Of a DNA stretch of 64,000 nt, positions 43,195 through 54,495 are shown piece after piece. How positions within the stretch are numbered: position 1 is the stretch's first letter; every line of letters begins with the position of its first letter. The DNA is from Coregonus clupeaformis (lineage: Eukaryota; Chordata; Actinopteri; Salmoniformes; Salmonidae). A program made the position numbers and the translations under genes. Under the pieces are notes generated by a model that saw only the letters and a list, made by a program, of their open reading frames with translations, made no database searches and was not told the origin of the DNA. The stretch spans positions 64,501 to 128,500 of the forward strand of contig NW_025534368.1 of the NCBI RefSeq assembly GCF_020615455.1, in the 5' to 3' direction.

Positions 43195-43737
43195 TGGGAG
43201 GCCTTACTGGATTCTGGTAGCCGGGCCACCCTGGTGCGTAAGGATTTGGTGGGCCCAACGTGTCTGACCCCGGGAAAGTCCTCCCAGTTTCCTGTGTCCA
43301 TGGGGACACCAGAGAATACCCCATTACTGAACTTACAATGACCAGCACACGGGGGAACCATACACACGACGGCGGGGGTGGTTGATTCCCTCCCCGTCCC
43401 TGTCCTAATTGGACGAGACTGCCCAGCCTTTTACCCACTCTGGAGAGAGTCTCAGGAGAGGATAACCCGAGTACCTCGGAAACGGAGAGGCAAGACTCAT
43501 CCTGGGAAGGCTCCGGTGCAATCCTCCGAGTTACTCACTCCCGCCCGGGCTCTGATAGGGATGGCAGGTGCCCAGACCGACACCGAGACTGGTCCGGATA
43601 CGGAGAAGAGAACGCAGCCCAGGAAAGTGCTCCGTTCTCCAGTGAAGAAGACGTCCCAGGCACCCAAGAGCTTCCCCTCTCACAGGCCAGTATGGTACGG
43701 CTCACATTACAAGATCCTACTCTTGCAAATGCCTTAA
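43195..43737 (+). pseudogene. Aspartic protease and linker of the Gmr1-like element
   Basis: LLDSGSRATLVRKDLVG near 43,205 contains the DSG active site, and PVLIGRDCPAFYPLW near 43,400 is the typical C-terminal block. The following linker (TDTETGPDTEKRTQPRKV, from about 43,580) shows what originally followed the point where the copy at 19.19 kb switches to smc2. Confidence 0.85.
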
Positions 43738-43739
43738 GA

Positions 43740-45005
43740 AATGTGCAGGTTTTTTGAAGGTGTAGTGTTAGGTGATAAGACAACCCCTACTTACCCCCAT
43801 TTCGCAGTAAACCGGGGTTAGTATATCAGATAGTCAAGAAAAATGAGGAAGTGCATGAACAGCTCCTCGTGCCACAGCCCTATCGGGCCACAGTACTCAA
43901 CCTAGCCCACACACACCGCTAGGGCCCACTTGGGGGGTAGAGAAGACTAAGGAAAGAATCATGCAACGTTTCTTTTGGCCAGGAGTACACAAAGAGATAG
44001 AGAACTACTGCCGTAGTTGCCCTGAGTGTCAGCAGGTTGCGCCAAAGCCCACATATAGAAACCCGCTCATTCCCTTGCCCATTATCGAAACTCCTTTTGA
44101 GAGGATTGGATTAGACATAGTCGGGCCCTTACCGAAAAGTGCCAGGGGACATCAATACATTCTGGTCATTCTGGACTATGCGTCCCGGTACCCGGAGGCC
44201 ATTCCGCTGAGGAAGGCTACATCCAGACAAATCGCCAAGGAGCTGTTCCGTCTCTCAACTAGTCTGGGAATCCCAAAAGAGATATTGACGGACCAAGGGA
44301 CTCCATTCATGTCCAGGGTGATGAAAGAACTCTGTGCTTTACTGAAAATCAAACAGCTGAGAACCTCGGTCTACACCCCCAGACAGATGGCCTAGTCGAA
44401 CGTTTTAACAAAACACTAAAATCCATGCTGCGGAAAGCGTTAGGGGAAGATGGGCGCAACTGGGATCAGCTGTTACCATACATATTGTTTGCGGTGAGAG
44501 AGGTACCTCAGTCTTCTACTGGTTTTTCACCCTTTGAGCTCTTGCTTTCCTACAGACCCAGAGGACTGCTCGACATCGCCAAGGAGGCCTGGGAGGAGCA
44601 GCCATGCCAACAGCGGACACTGATCGACCATGTAGGGGCTATGAGGGAGAGAATGAAGGCCATCTATCCCATGATGCGGGAACACATGGAGGCCAGTCAG
44701 CGGCAACAGCAAGCCTCCTACAACAGATCTGCTCAGCCCAGGGGAGTTTAAGCCGGGGGACAGAGTGCTGGTCCTGGTGCCAACCGTTGAGTGCAAATTC
44801 CTGGCAACCTGGCAAGGACCATATGAGGTCATTGAACGCATGGGAGAAGTAAACTACAAGGTGAGGCAACCAGATAAGAGGAAAACTGAGCAGATTTATC
44901 ATGTTAACCTTTTAAAGAAGTGGCACGCCAGAGAGGCGCTGTTTAGCTCTCTACCCCCACAGAGACCCAGGAACCGGCGCGAGAAGAGGTTCAGCTGGGT
45001 CCAAA
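43740..45005 (+). pseudogene. Integrase of the Gmr1-like element
   Basis: The HHCC zinc domain ends with CRSCPECQQ (near 44,015). The catalytic core has LDIVGPLP (first Asp, near 44,110), LTDQGTPF (second, near 44,287) and, after a frame change near 44,390, DGLVERFNK (Glu). The C-terminal part contains FELLLSYRPRG and the GPYEVIERMGEVNYKV block of a C-terminal integrase fold. It inserts the DNA copy into the genome. At least three frame changes are present. Confidence 0.88.
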
Positions 45006-45027
45006 TCTGTCCCCACATCAACGACAG

Positions 45028-45740
45028 ATGGCCCTGGAACTCGTGGAGCAGAACCAGGATGTCTTCTCCTCCCTTCCCGGTCACACAGAGGTGGTCCAAC
45101 ATGAGATCCGCACCATGCCTGGCCGAACGGTAAACCAGCGCCCGTACCGCGTGCCAGAGGCTCGTAAAGTGGTTATACAGAAGGAGGTAAGGAAGATGCG
45201 GGAGTTGGGAGTAATCGAAGAGTCCCACAGTGCCTGGGCAAGTCCCATAGTACTAGTTCCCAAGCCAGACGGTTCAGTACGATTTTTGTAATGACTATCG
45301 AAAGTTGAATGAAGTGTCTGAATTTGATGCATACCCAATGCCTCGTGTCGATGATTTAATAGACTCCTTGGGGCATGCTCGTTTCATAACCACTCTTGAT
45401 CTCACAAAAGGCTACTGGCAGGTGCCCTTGACCCCGGCGTCTAAGGAGAAGACAGCCTTTGCCACCCCGGAGGGGCTCTACCAGTATACCCGACTTCCGT
45501 TTGGTCTCCACGGGGCACCTGCCACGTTCCAACGCCTGATGGATCGAGTCCTTGCGCCCCACAAGAGGCACGCAGCGGCTTATTTGGATGATGTGGTTAT
45601 ACAAAGTCAGGATTGGGCCAGCCACCTACCCCGGGTACAAGCGGTGCTGGATTCGCTCAGGGAAGCAGGGCTCACGGCAAACCCGAAGAAGTGCAAGGTG
45701 GCCTTCAGTGAGACAAACTACCTGGGGTACACCATTGGGC
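45028..45740 (+). pseudogene. Reverse transcriptase of the Gmr1-like element
   Basis: The N-terminal part (GVIEESHSAWASPIVLVPKP) is followed by a single-base frame change near 45,288. Motifs LDLTKGYWQVPL, RLPFGLHGAPATFQRLMD and AYLDDVVIQ (YLDD at 45,581) are intact. It lies after integrase, the key structural fact of this element. Confidence 0.92.
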
Positions 45741-45744
45741 GGGG

Positions 45745-46400
45745 GGTTGGTCAAACCACAGGAAGCCAAACTGCGGGCCATACAGGACTGGCCGCAGCCC
45801 ATCAACAAGAAGCAAGTAAGGTCATTTTTGGGCCTCGCTGGCTACTATAGACGCTTTATTGCAGATTTTGCTACCATAGCGGCACCATTGACGGAGCTGA
45901 CGACCAAACGCCACTCACGAATGGTGAAGTGGAACCCTGCGGCGGAGGCGGCTTTCCGCAACCTGAAGCGAGCACTCTGCTCCAGTCCGATCCTGGTGGC
46001 ACCAGACTTCAAGAAGGAATTCATGGTCCAAGCGGATGCTTCGGAGGTGGGTCTGGGTGCTGTCCTCACCCAGGCACATGACGGGGAAGAACATCCCATT
46101 CTCTACCTAAGCAGGAAGTTACTTCCAAGAGAGAAGAACTATTCAACGGTGGAGAAGGAATGTCTGGCTGTAGTCTGGGCCCTGGAGTCCCTTCGGTTCT
46201 ATCTCCTGGGCCGACGTTTCATGGTGGTATCTGATCACGCCCCTCTGCAGTGGATGGCCAAGAACAAGGAATCAAACAGTAGAGTAACCAGATGGTTTTT
46301 GAGCTTGCAACCGTTTAACTTTTTCGGTTGTCCACAGGGCTGGCAAGCACCACGGAAATGCGGACGCCCTCTCCGGCGTGATGCCTTCTTCACTGCCTTT
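45745..46400 (+). pseudogene. RNase H of the Gmr1-like element
   Basis: The connection region (FLGLAGYYRRFIADFATIAA) leads to RNase H with VQADASEVGLGAVL (Asp), EKECLAVVWALE (Glu) and VVSDHAPLQW (Asp). The terminal GKHHGNADAL motif is reached only by a frame change near 46,320. That motif is the point where the copy at 19.61 kb resumes after smc2. Confidence 0.9.
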
Positions 46401-46436
46401 ACCCCGACGAGGACGTCGGTCCCGAGGAGGGGGATG

Positions 46437-46776
46437 TGTGATGTCACGAGAGGCTGTGTCCTGGAGGGACGTTACATCCCCCTGAGGTGGCTGCAAACCC
46501 AGACAGCTATGGCTCCATCTGCTGGTATGGTCGGGAACTCCAACCCTCTGTGGCCAATCTTCCCACGCAGCTGAAACCAATCAGGGGCTGATAGGCTGGA
46601 GTTGTTTTGGAAGGGAAGAGACGGTCTGGAGGGTGGGCTCGGGGAAGAAGAAAATTGTGTTATAATTTCGTTAGTTGCCGAAGACCTTTAATAAAAATCC
46701 TTGTTTTGGTTGAACCTGGACTCCTTGCACTACTTGGGCAACCCCGCTGGAAGCGGTAGCCTCTCGTGGCATCACA
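46437..46776 (+). repeat. 3' LTR of the Gmr1-like element
   Basis: 340 bases. It differs from the 5' LTR mainly by single-base runs (for example CCCC/CCCCC and TTTTT/TTTT). Preceded by the GAGGAGGGGGA polypurine tract. Confidence 0.92.
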
Positions 46777-46798
46777 ATATATATATATATATATATAT
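46777..46798. repeat. (TA)n microsatellite
   Basis: AT run directly after the 3' LTR, continuing the run before the 5' LTR. Confidence 0.9.
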
Positions 46799-46930
46799 TG
46801 AACTCTATTGGAGGGATGTGACATCATTCTTCCACAAGAAATTCCATAATTTAGTGTTTTGTTGATGGTTGTTTTCAATTGGGTTGAGACCTGGTGACTG
46901 AGACGGCCATGGCATATTGCGAAACATCAG
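46799..46930 (-). mobile_element. Tc1-like transposase fragment
   Basis: CATAATTTAGTGTTTTGTTG and TTGGGTTGAGACCTGGTGAC on the plus strand are the reverse complement of a Tc1 DDE-domain region (the LNPIE-type block). Too short to name. Confidence 0.6.
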
Positions 46931-46934
46931 CAAG

Positions 46935-48055
46935 TTCCTCTCTCCCCAGGGGTAGCAGCTCCTGTCTCCCCAGGGGTAACAGCTCCTCTCTCCCCAGGGG
47001 TAGCAGCTCCTCTCTCCCCAGGGGTAGCAGCTTCTCTCTCCCCAGGGGTAACAGCTCCTCTCTCCCCAGGGGTAGCAGCTCCTCTCTCCCCAGGGGTAGC
47101 AGCTTCTCTCTCCCCAGGGGTAACAGCTCCTCTCTCCCCAGGGGTAACAGCTCCTCTCTCCCCAGGGGTAGCATCTCTCTCCCCAGGGGTAGCATCACTC
47201 TCCCCAGGGGTAGCATCTCTCTCCCCAGGGGTAGCATCACTCTCCCCAGGGGTAGCATCACTCTCCCCAGGGGTAGCAGCTCCTCTCTCCCCAGGGGTAA
47301 CAGCTCCTCTCCCCAGGGGTATCAGCTCCTCTCCCCAGGGGTATCAGCTCCTCTCCCCAGGGGTAACAGCTCCTCTCCCCAGGGGTATCAGCTCCTCTCC
47401 CCAGGGGTATCAGCTCCTCTCCCCAGGGGTAGCATCTCTCTCCCCAGGGGTAGCATCACTCTCCCCAGGGGTAGCAGCTTCTCTCTCCCCAGGGGTAACA
47501 GCTCCTCTCTCCCCAGGGGTAGCATCTCTCTCCCCAGGGGTAGCATCACTCTCCCCAGGGTAGCAGCTTCTCTCTCCCCAGGGGTAACAGCTCCTCTCTC
47601 CCCAGGGGTAGCATCTCTCTCCCCAGGGGTAGCAGCTCCTCTCTCCCCAGGGGTAGCAGCTCCTCTCTCCCCAGGGGTAGCATCTCTCTCCCCAGGGGTA
47701 TCAGCTCCTCTCTCCCCAGGGGTAGCAGCTCCTCTCCCCAGGGGTAACAGCTCCTCTCCCCAGGGGTAACAGCTCCTCTCTCCCCAGGGGTAGCATCTCT
47801 CTCCCCAGGGGTAGCATCACTCTCCCCAGGGGTAGCAGCTTCTCTCTCCCCAGGGGTAACAGCTCCTCTCTCCCCAGGGGTAGCATCTCTCTCCCCAGGG
47901 GTAGCATCTCTCTCCCCAGGGGTAGCATCACTCTCCCCAGGGGTAGCAGCTCCTCTCTCCCCAGGGGTAGCAGCTCCTCTCTCCCCAGGGGTAGCAGCTC
48001 CTCTCTCCCCAGGGGTAACAGCTCCTCTCTCCCCAGGAGTAGCAGCTCCTCTCAC
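46935..48055. repeat. Minisatellite of mixed 21-, 22- and 24-bp units
   Basis: About 50 units share CTCCCCAGGGGTA followed by GCAGCTCCTCT, ACAGCTCCT, GCATCTCT or GCATCACT. The length variants alternate in runs that hint at higher-order blocks. The Ser-Leu-Pro-Arg-Gly frames over it are repeat artefacts. Confidence 0.95.
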
Positions 48056-48370
<315 letters not shown>

Positions 48371-48660
48371 GTGCAGTAATTAGAATCCCTATATCAGCTT
48401 TTAGTGATAGTCTACTGTGTGTTCTCCCCTCCTCTGTCTCTCTCCATCACTTTCTCTGTGTCGTCTATTGATGTCTTTCATCTTGTCTGGTGTCTCTCTC
48501 CATCATATCCTGTTCTTCTGTTGCTGTCTCTGTGTCTTGTCTGGTGTCTCTCTCCATCATATCCTATTCTTCTGTTGTTGTCTCTGTGTCTTGTCTGATG
48601 TCTCTCTCTCCATCGTATCATATTCTTCTGTTGCTGTCTCTGTGTCTTGTCTGATGTTTC
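48371..48660 (+). repeat. 54-bp minisatellite, short copy
   Basis: The leader GTGCAGTAATTAGAATCC... and three 54-bp units (TGTCTCTCTCCATCATATCC ...) are a direct duplicate of the leader and units at 50,490-51,714. Confidence 0.88.
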
Positions 48661-48939
48661 TCTTTAGTTTTGCAATCCAAATTTGGAGCTATTGGAATTT
48701 TAACATGTTGTCCCATGTACATGGTGTAATTTACTGATGGTCCCTAACTAGCCCCATAGGGATATCCAAAGTCAACCCAAATTTACCACAGGCATTACGA
48801 TTGGGTCGCATGCAGTTGCATTCTGAATTGATTATTACTTGGTGTGGGCATGTGGGCAACCTTCATTCACGTTGTGATGCAGTCACAACCACAAGTCTCA
48901 CTAAACTCAGTTTTGGACAAGACTGACTTCATGACCAAA

Positions 48940-50312
48940 ATTATCTGCGGAATTGTGCCATGTTTATTCTGGTGATAACTGGATCACTGGCTGTCTCATT
49001 GAGTGTGTGAGGGTGAGTGTCATGGTCGGGATGGCCTGAACTCAGAGCCTGATAGAATACCAAGGAAAACCGTAGTAACTGCAGTAGAACATGGTGGAAC
49101 AAAGCCAGATGGCAGTAACCTCACTTACTGCTGTTTCCTTGGTTTTTACTGGGATTTTGTAGTTACAGCAAATTTGACCCTCCATTTTCTCTGAAACTGA
49201 AGATAATTGAACCAGGACACTTTGTCACAAGATATAACAGATACTACGAAGCCTGATTTAGGTCTGAACTCATCTTTGACCAAATGTGTAGCAGCTGTTT
49301 GCAATTGTACGGCAGAATAGCTGTGCACATAATCCTAATACCTCTTCATGGACTACATTTGAACACTTAAACATTGTCTTCTTTTAGGGCGGGACCTGGT
49401 ATGGTATGGTCACATTGCCTAGTGGTTAGAACGTTGGGCCAGTAACTGAAAGGTTGCTGGTTCAAATACCCGAGCCGTAAATCTGTTGATGTGCCCTTAA
49501 GCAAGGCACTTAACACTAACTTGCTTCATGGGTGCAGTACTACTATGGCTGACCCTGTAAAACAACACATTTCACTGCACCTATCCAGTGAATCTGACAA
49601 TAAAAACATATATATTTTTGCAATTCCAACAGTTAATTTAACAATACTGGTTATAACTCTTGTTGACGTTGATCCAAGGACACCTTCACTTGCATTACCC
49701 TCTTACTGCAGAAAAATATTCTCATGAAATCATGTGACTCATAGTTAGAGAGAACGATTCCTGTAAACGCACGCTGCTACAAGCAGGAAACAAGGTATGG
49801 ACAAACCAGAAATGTGACATTTCTGTTTGATAGTAACCCTGAATGATGAATGTGTGATCTATCTTGTCATCTTTTTGGCCAACCACATTGGAACATTCTA
49901 ATCTTTAAGGACATGAAGTATGGAGTCATTGTTTTCAGGAAGGTGTCTCCATGGCGATAGGAGGGACAGGAGGCAGACTAAAGGGCAAGGGAAGCCACCT
50001 GAACTACTGCCCTACAAAGGCAAAGAGCAGTCTACGCAAATGTCCGTGCATATCAACCATAACCACTGATCTGACCTATGACCCCTAAAATGCTGATACT
50101 GAACTCTGCCTTTGTATGACCTTAAACAAGTATATGGGTAATGCAACGGCAAAGTGCAGCATCAAGAAATCTAAATATGTTGATCCAACTTTCTTGTTGT
50201 TTATCTGTTTGATGGAAACTGTTTGATAGTTGTTACTACCTTCCAACTGTATTTAATGGTCTTATGTAGGCGTGTTTTTCATGTTTTCAATGTTATATTA
50301 TAGTAGGCCTAA
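48940..50312 (+). repeat. Inverted duplication, left arm
   Basis: About 1.37 kb that reappears as its reverse complement at 51,735-53,120. Both arms contain the same SINE, so the SINE predates the duplication. Arms differ by substitutions and small indels. No gene recognised in the arm. Confidence 0.85.
49412..49605 (+). mobile_element. tRNA-like SINE (left arm)
   Basis: The head GCCTAGTGGTTAGAACGTTG ... GGTTGCTGGTTCAAATACCC has A- and B-box-like motifs, followed by GTGCCCTTAAGCAAGGCACT and ACATTTCACTGCACCTATCC. Confidence 0.78.
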
Positions 50313-50399
50313 GGTTATTTCATCATGGAGAATGTTTATACTTAAGAAATATTTGACATTGTATGACTATCATTATAATGCTGTTTTACCATTATTTAC

Positions 50400-50482
50400 T
50401 CTCTCTCTCACACACACACACTACAGAACACACACACACACACACATACCCCCCCCACACACACACACACACATATCCCCCC
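50400..50482. repeat. (CA)n microsatellite, interrupted
   Basis: CA runs with C-rich interruptions (CCCCCCCACACAC). Confidence 0.95.
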
Positions 50483-50584
50483 ACTCACTGTGCAGTAATT
50501 ATAATCTATAGAGCAGCTTTAAGTGATACAATCTACTGTGTGATCTCCCCTCCTCTGCCTCTCTCCATTACTTTCTCTGTCTTC

Positions 50585-50925
50585 TGTTGCTGTCTCTCTT
50601 GTCTCCCCTCTTCTGTTGCTGTCTCTCTTGTCTGCCCCTTCTGTTGCTGTCTCTCTTGTCTCCCCTCTTCTGTTGCTGTCTCTCTTGTCTCCCCTCTTCT
50701 GTTGCTGTCTCTCTTGTCTGCCCTCTTCTGTTGCTGTCTCTCTTGTCTCCCCTCTTCTGTTGCTGTCTCTCTTGTCTCCCCTCTTCTGTTGCTGTCTCTC
50801 TTGTCTGCCCTCTTCTGTTGCTGTCTCTCTTGTCTGCCCTCTTCTGTTGCTGTCTCTCTTGTCTCCCCTCTTCTGTTGCTTTCTCTCTTGTCTCCCCCTT
50901 CTGTTGCTGTCTCTCTTGTATGCCC
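50585..50925. repeat. 29-bp minisatellite, about 12 units
   Basis: The unit TGTTGCTGTCTCTCTTGTCT plus CCCCTCTTC varies at one or two positions. It is related to part of the neighbouring 54-bp unit (TTCTGTTGCTGTCTCT). Confidence 0.95.
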
Positions 50926-51163
50926 TCTTCTGCTCAACCAACCTTGGTTCTCTCTCCATCTGCCCTCTTCTGTCACTTTCTCTGTGTCTTGTCTGTTGTT
51001 GTCTATGTCTTGTCTGTTGCTGTCTGTGTCTTGTCTGTTGCTGTCTGTGTCTTGTCTGTTGTCTGTGTCTTGTCTGTTGCTATCTGTGTCTTGTCTGTTG
51101 CTGTCTCAGGTTCCAGTTTGTTACTGTCTCCTGTGTCTATTTTCTTCTGTTATGGCCTGTTCT

Positions 51164-51714
51164 GTCTCTCTCCATCATATCCTGTTCTTCTATTGCTGTC
51201 TCTGTGTCTTGTCTGGTGTCTCTCTCCATCATATCCTGTTCTTCTGTTGCTGTCTCTGTGTCTTGTCTGGTGTCTCTCTCCATCATATCCTGTTCTTCTG
51301 TTGCTATCTCTGTGTCTTGTCTGGTGTCTCTCTCCATCATATCCTATTCTTCTATTGCTATCTCTGTGTCTTGTCTGGTGTCTCTCTCCATCATATCCTG
51401 TTCTTCTATTGCTGTCCCTGTGTCTTGCCTGGTGTCTCTCTCCATCATATCCTATTCTTCTGTTGCTGTCTCTGTGTCTTGTCTGGTGTCTCTCTCCATC
51501 ATATCCTATTCTTCTATTGCTGTCTATGTGTCTTGTCTGGTGTCTCTCTCCATCATATCCTATTCTTCTGTTGCTGTCTATGTGTCTTGTCTGGTGTCTC
51601 TCTCCATCATATTCTATTCTTCTGTTGCTGTCTCTGTGTCTTGTTTGGTGTCTCTCTCCATCATATCCTATTCTTCTGTTGCTGTCTCTGTGTCTTGTCT
51701 GGTGTCTCTCTCCA
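51164..51714. repeat. 54-bp minisatellite, about 10 units
   Basis: The unit TGTCTCTCTCCATCATATCC ... TGTGTCTTGTCTGG is 18 codons long, which keeps frames open. It lies at the centre of the inverted duplication. Confidence 0.95.
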
Positions 51715-51734
51715 TCAACAGAAATATTGGTGAG

Positions 51735-53120
51735 GGTTAGGCCTATTCCAATACAACATTGAAAACATGAAAACACGACTACATAACAGCATTAAATACA
51801 GTTGGAATATAGTTACAACTCTCAAACTGTTTCCATCAAACAGAAAAACAACAAGAAAGCTGGATAAACACATTTAGATTTCTACATACTGCACTTTGCT
51901 TTTGCATTACCCATACAGCTGTTTAAGGTCATACAAAGGCTGAGTGCAGTATCAGCATTTAAGGGGTCATAGGTCAGATCAGTGGTCATGGTTGATATGA
52001 TTGGACAAAAACCCCAACTTTAAAGCCATTTCTCTCAGATTCACTGTTTGCGTAGACTGCTCTTTGCCTTTGTAGGGCAGTAGTTCAGGTGGCTTCCCTT
52101 GCCCTTAGTCTGCCTCCTGTCCCTCCTATCGCCATGGAGACACCTTCCTGAAAACAATGACTCCATACTTTGCTGAAACCTGTTCTGCCAGTTCATGTCC
52201 TTTAAGATGAATGTTGGAATGTTCCAATGTGGTTACCCCCAAAAAGATGCCAAGATAGATCACACATCCATAACTTGTTTCCTGCTTGTAGCAGGCCACG
52301 TTCAAAGAAATCCTTTTCTCTATCTATAAATCATATGATTTCATGAGAATATTTTTCTGGAGTGAGAGTGTAATGCAAGTCAAGTTGTGTCCTTGGATGA
52401 ATGTCAACAAGATTTATAACCAGCATTGTTAAATTAACTGTTGTAATAAACAAATAAAATATTTGTAAATGTATTGTCACAGACACCGGATAGATGCAGT
52501 GAAATGTGTTGTTTTACAGGGTCATAGTAGTACGGCGCCCCTGGAGCAAATCAGGTGTAAGTGCCTTGCTTAAGGGCACAGACAGATTTTTACCTTGACG
52601 GATCAGGTATTCGAACCAGCAACCTTTCAGTTACTGGCCCCACTAGGTAATCTTACCATACCAGTTCACGCCCTAAAAGAAGACACTGTTCAAGTGTTCA
52701 AATGTAGTCCATGAAGAGGTATTAGAATTATGTGCACAGCTATTCGGCCGTACAATTGCAAACTGTTGCTACACATTTGGTCAAAGATGAGTTCAGACCT
52801 AAATCAGGCTTCGTAGTATCTGTTATATCTTGTGACAAAGTGTCCTGGTTCAATTATCTTCAGTTTCAGAGAAAATGGAGGGTCAAATTTGATGTAACTA
52901 CACAATCCCAGTAAAAACCGAGGAAACAGCAGTAAGTGAAGTTACTGCCATCTGGCTTTGTTCCACCATGTTCTACTGCAGTTACTACGGTTTTCCTTGG
53001 TATTCTATCAGGCTCTGAGTTCAGCCCATCCCGACCATGACACTCACCCTCACACACTCCCTGAGAAATCCAGTGATCCAGTTATCACCAGAATAAACAT
53101 GGCACAATCCCGCGGAAACA
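51735..53120 (-). repeat. Inverted duplication, right arm
   Basis: Reverse complement of 48,940-50,312. Its first part (51,735-51,990) is also repeated directly at about 53,300-53,510, giving a third partial copy. Confidence 0.85.
52480..52665 (-). mobile_element. tRNA-like SINE (right arm)
   Basis: Reverse-complement counterpart of the SINE at 49.4 kb: GGTATTCGAACCAGCAACCT and TTTCAGTTACTGGCCC on the plus strand. Confidence 0.75.
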
Positions 53121-53813
53121 TTATGGTTTAACTCGCATTGAAATGCAAAATACCCAGATAATGGTAAGAAATTTAGCAAACAAAATATTGAAACGCTGGC
53201 TAACATAAAGAAAAGGACAGCATTGATATTAATACAAAGTCACATAAGGATAAACATTCTCCGTGATGAAATAGTTCTTACCTTATGGATAAAAACAGCT
53301 TGAGGGTTGCTACAATACAACATTCAAAACATGAAAACACAACTACACAACACCATTAAAAACAACAAGAAAGCTGGATAAACACATTTAGATTTTATAG
53401 ATACTGCACTTTGCTTCTGCATGACCCATACAGCTGTTTAAGGTCATACAAAGGCAGAGTGCGGTATCAGCATTTAAGGGGTCATAGGTCAGATCAGTGG
53501 TCATAATAAGATGATACATCAGTGCATTTACACTTATCTACCTACGACAAATTTGGCTGGACAGCAAAAACAACTTTAAAGCCTTTTTAGTCTTCAGTTG
53601 TACTGTTTTCTAGTTGATGCTCTTTGCCTTTGTAGGGCCGTTTATTCAAGCAGTCAACGGACAACAACTCTTAATGCAATCACGGGGAAAACCCTTTTGA
53701 AAGCAGTTTTGACCTTTGTTAAAAAAAGAGGGGGATCAAAGCTTTCCATTGATAACACGTTTATTTCTATACTCCTACAATCGCGCTAATGCATTGTTTT
53801 AAAAATGCAGTTA
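53121..53813. other. Partial third copy of the duplicated block and spacer
   Basis: 53,300-53,510 repeats 51,735-51,990 directly. The rest shows no coding signal. Confidence 0.55.
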
Positions 53814-53955
53814 CAACCGGAGTATCAAGCATGGTTTAGGCACATTTGCAACAGAGCTCTTAAAGGGGCAACGGCATCTTAAAACCGGAGTGTCAAGCAT
53901 GGTTTAGAAACATTCACAACAGAGCTCTTAAAGGGGCAACGGCATCTTAAAAGGG
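53814..53955. repeat. 71-bp tandem duplicate
   Basis: Two adjacent copies of CCGGAGTATCAAGCATGGTT ... CAACGGCATCTTAAAA. Confidence 0.9.
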
Positions 53956-53998
53956 CAACTTTGTAATAGAAACCCCCCCCAACAACAATTCTGAGTGA

Positions 53999-54030
53999 AC
54001 AATAATAATAATAAATAATAATAATAATCA
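53999..54030. repeat. (AAT)n microsatellite
   Basis: AATAAT run with one irregular unit. Confidence 0.9.
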
Positions 54031-54139
54031 GGAAGTTGTGTCCAATGGGGTAAATGCAGATGGACAAACCCCATGCTTCATTTATAGCCACTATGCTGCA
54101 TCCGTTGGGCTACAGGGGATCATGCTTATTGCTAATAGA

Positions 54140-54495
54140 ACATCTGATAATAGACCATGAATATAGGATATATGGTTCAATATGTTAAAATCATTTACCA
54201 TCTGATAATAGACCATGAATACAGGATATATGGTTCAATATGTTAAAATCATTTAACATCTGATACTAGACCATGCATACAGGCTATATGGTTCAATATG
54301 TTAAAATCATTTAACATCTGATAATAGACCATGAATACAGGATATATGGTTCAATATGTTAAAATCATTTAACATCTGATAATAGACCATGAATATAGGA
54401 TATATGGTTCAATATGTTAAAATCATTTAACATCTGATAATAGACCATGCATACAGGCTATATGGTTCAATATGTTAAATTCATTTAACATCATC
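54140..54495. repeat. 58-bp minisatellite, 6 units
   Basis: The unit CATCTGATAATAGACCATGA ... TTCAATATGTTAAAATCATTTAA appears with two variants (AATACAGGATA and CATACAGGCTA). The variants alternate, suggesting a two-unit higher order. Confidence 0.93.

Larger units (their letters stand above)
41732..46776 (+). mobile_element. Gmr1-like Gypsy LTR retrotransposon, nearly complete
   Basis: LTRs lie at 41,732-42,070 and 46,437-46,776 and are nearly identical. The order inside is gag, protease, integrase, reverse transcriptase, RNase H, then polypurine tract. Integrase before reverse transcriptase is the Copia-like order. Among Ty3/Gypsy elements it is known from the Gmr1 group described in deuterostomes. 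Both sides are (TA)n, so the target duplication is ATAT-like but not uniquely placed. Total length is 5,045 bases. All frames are broken by small indels. Confidence 0.93.

Noticed and set aside
50363..51776. Leu/Cys/Ser-rich ORFs of 370-456 codons
   Set aside because: They span the 29-bp and 54-bp minisatellites; three overlapping frames are open at once.
48950..53060. 63-codon ORFs conserved between the two arms (MCEGECHGRDGLN...)
   Set aside because: Conservation is explained by the inverted duplication itself; frames on both strands are equally conserved.
54140..54495. CRISPR-like array
   Set aside because: A 58-bp tandem repeat without spacers.
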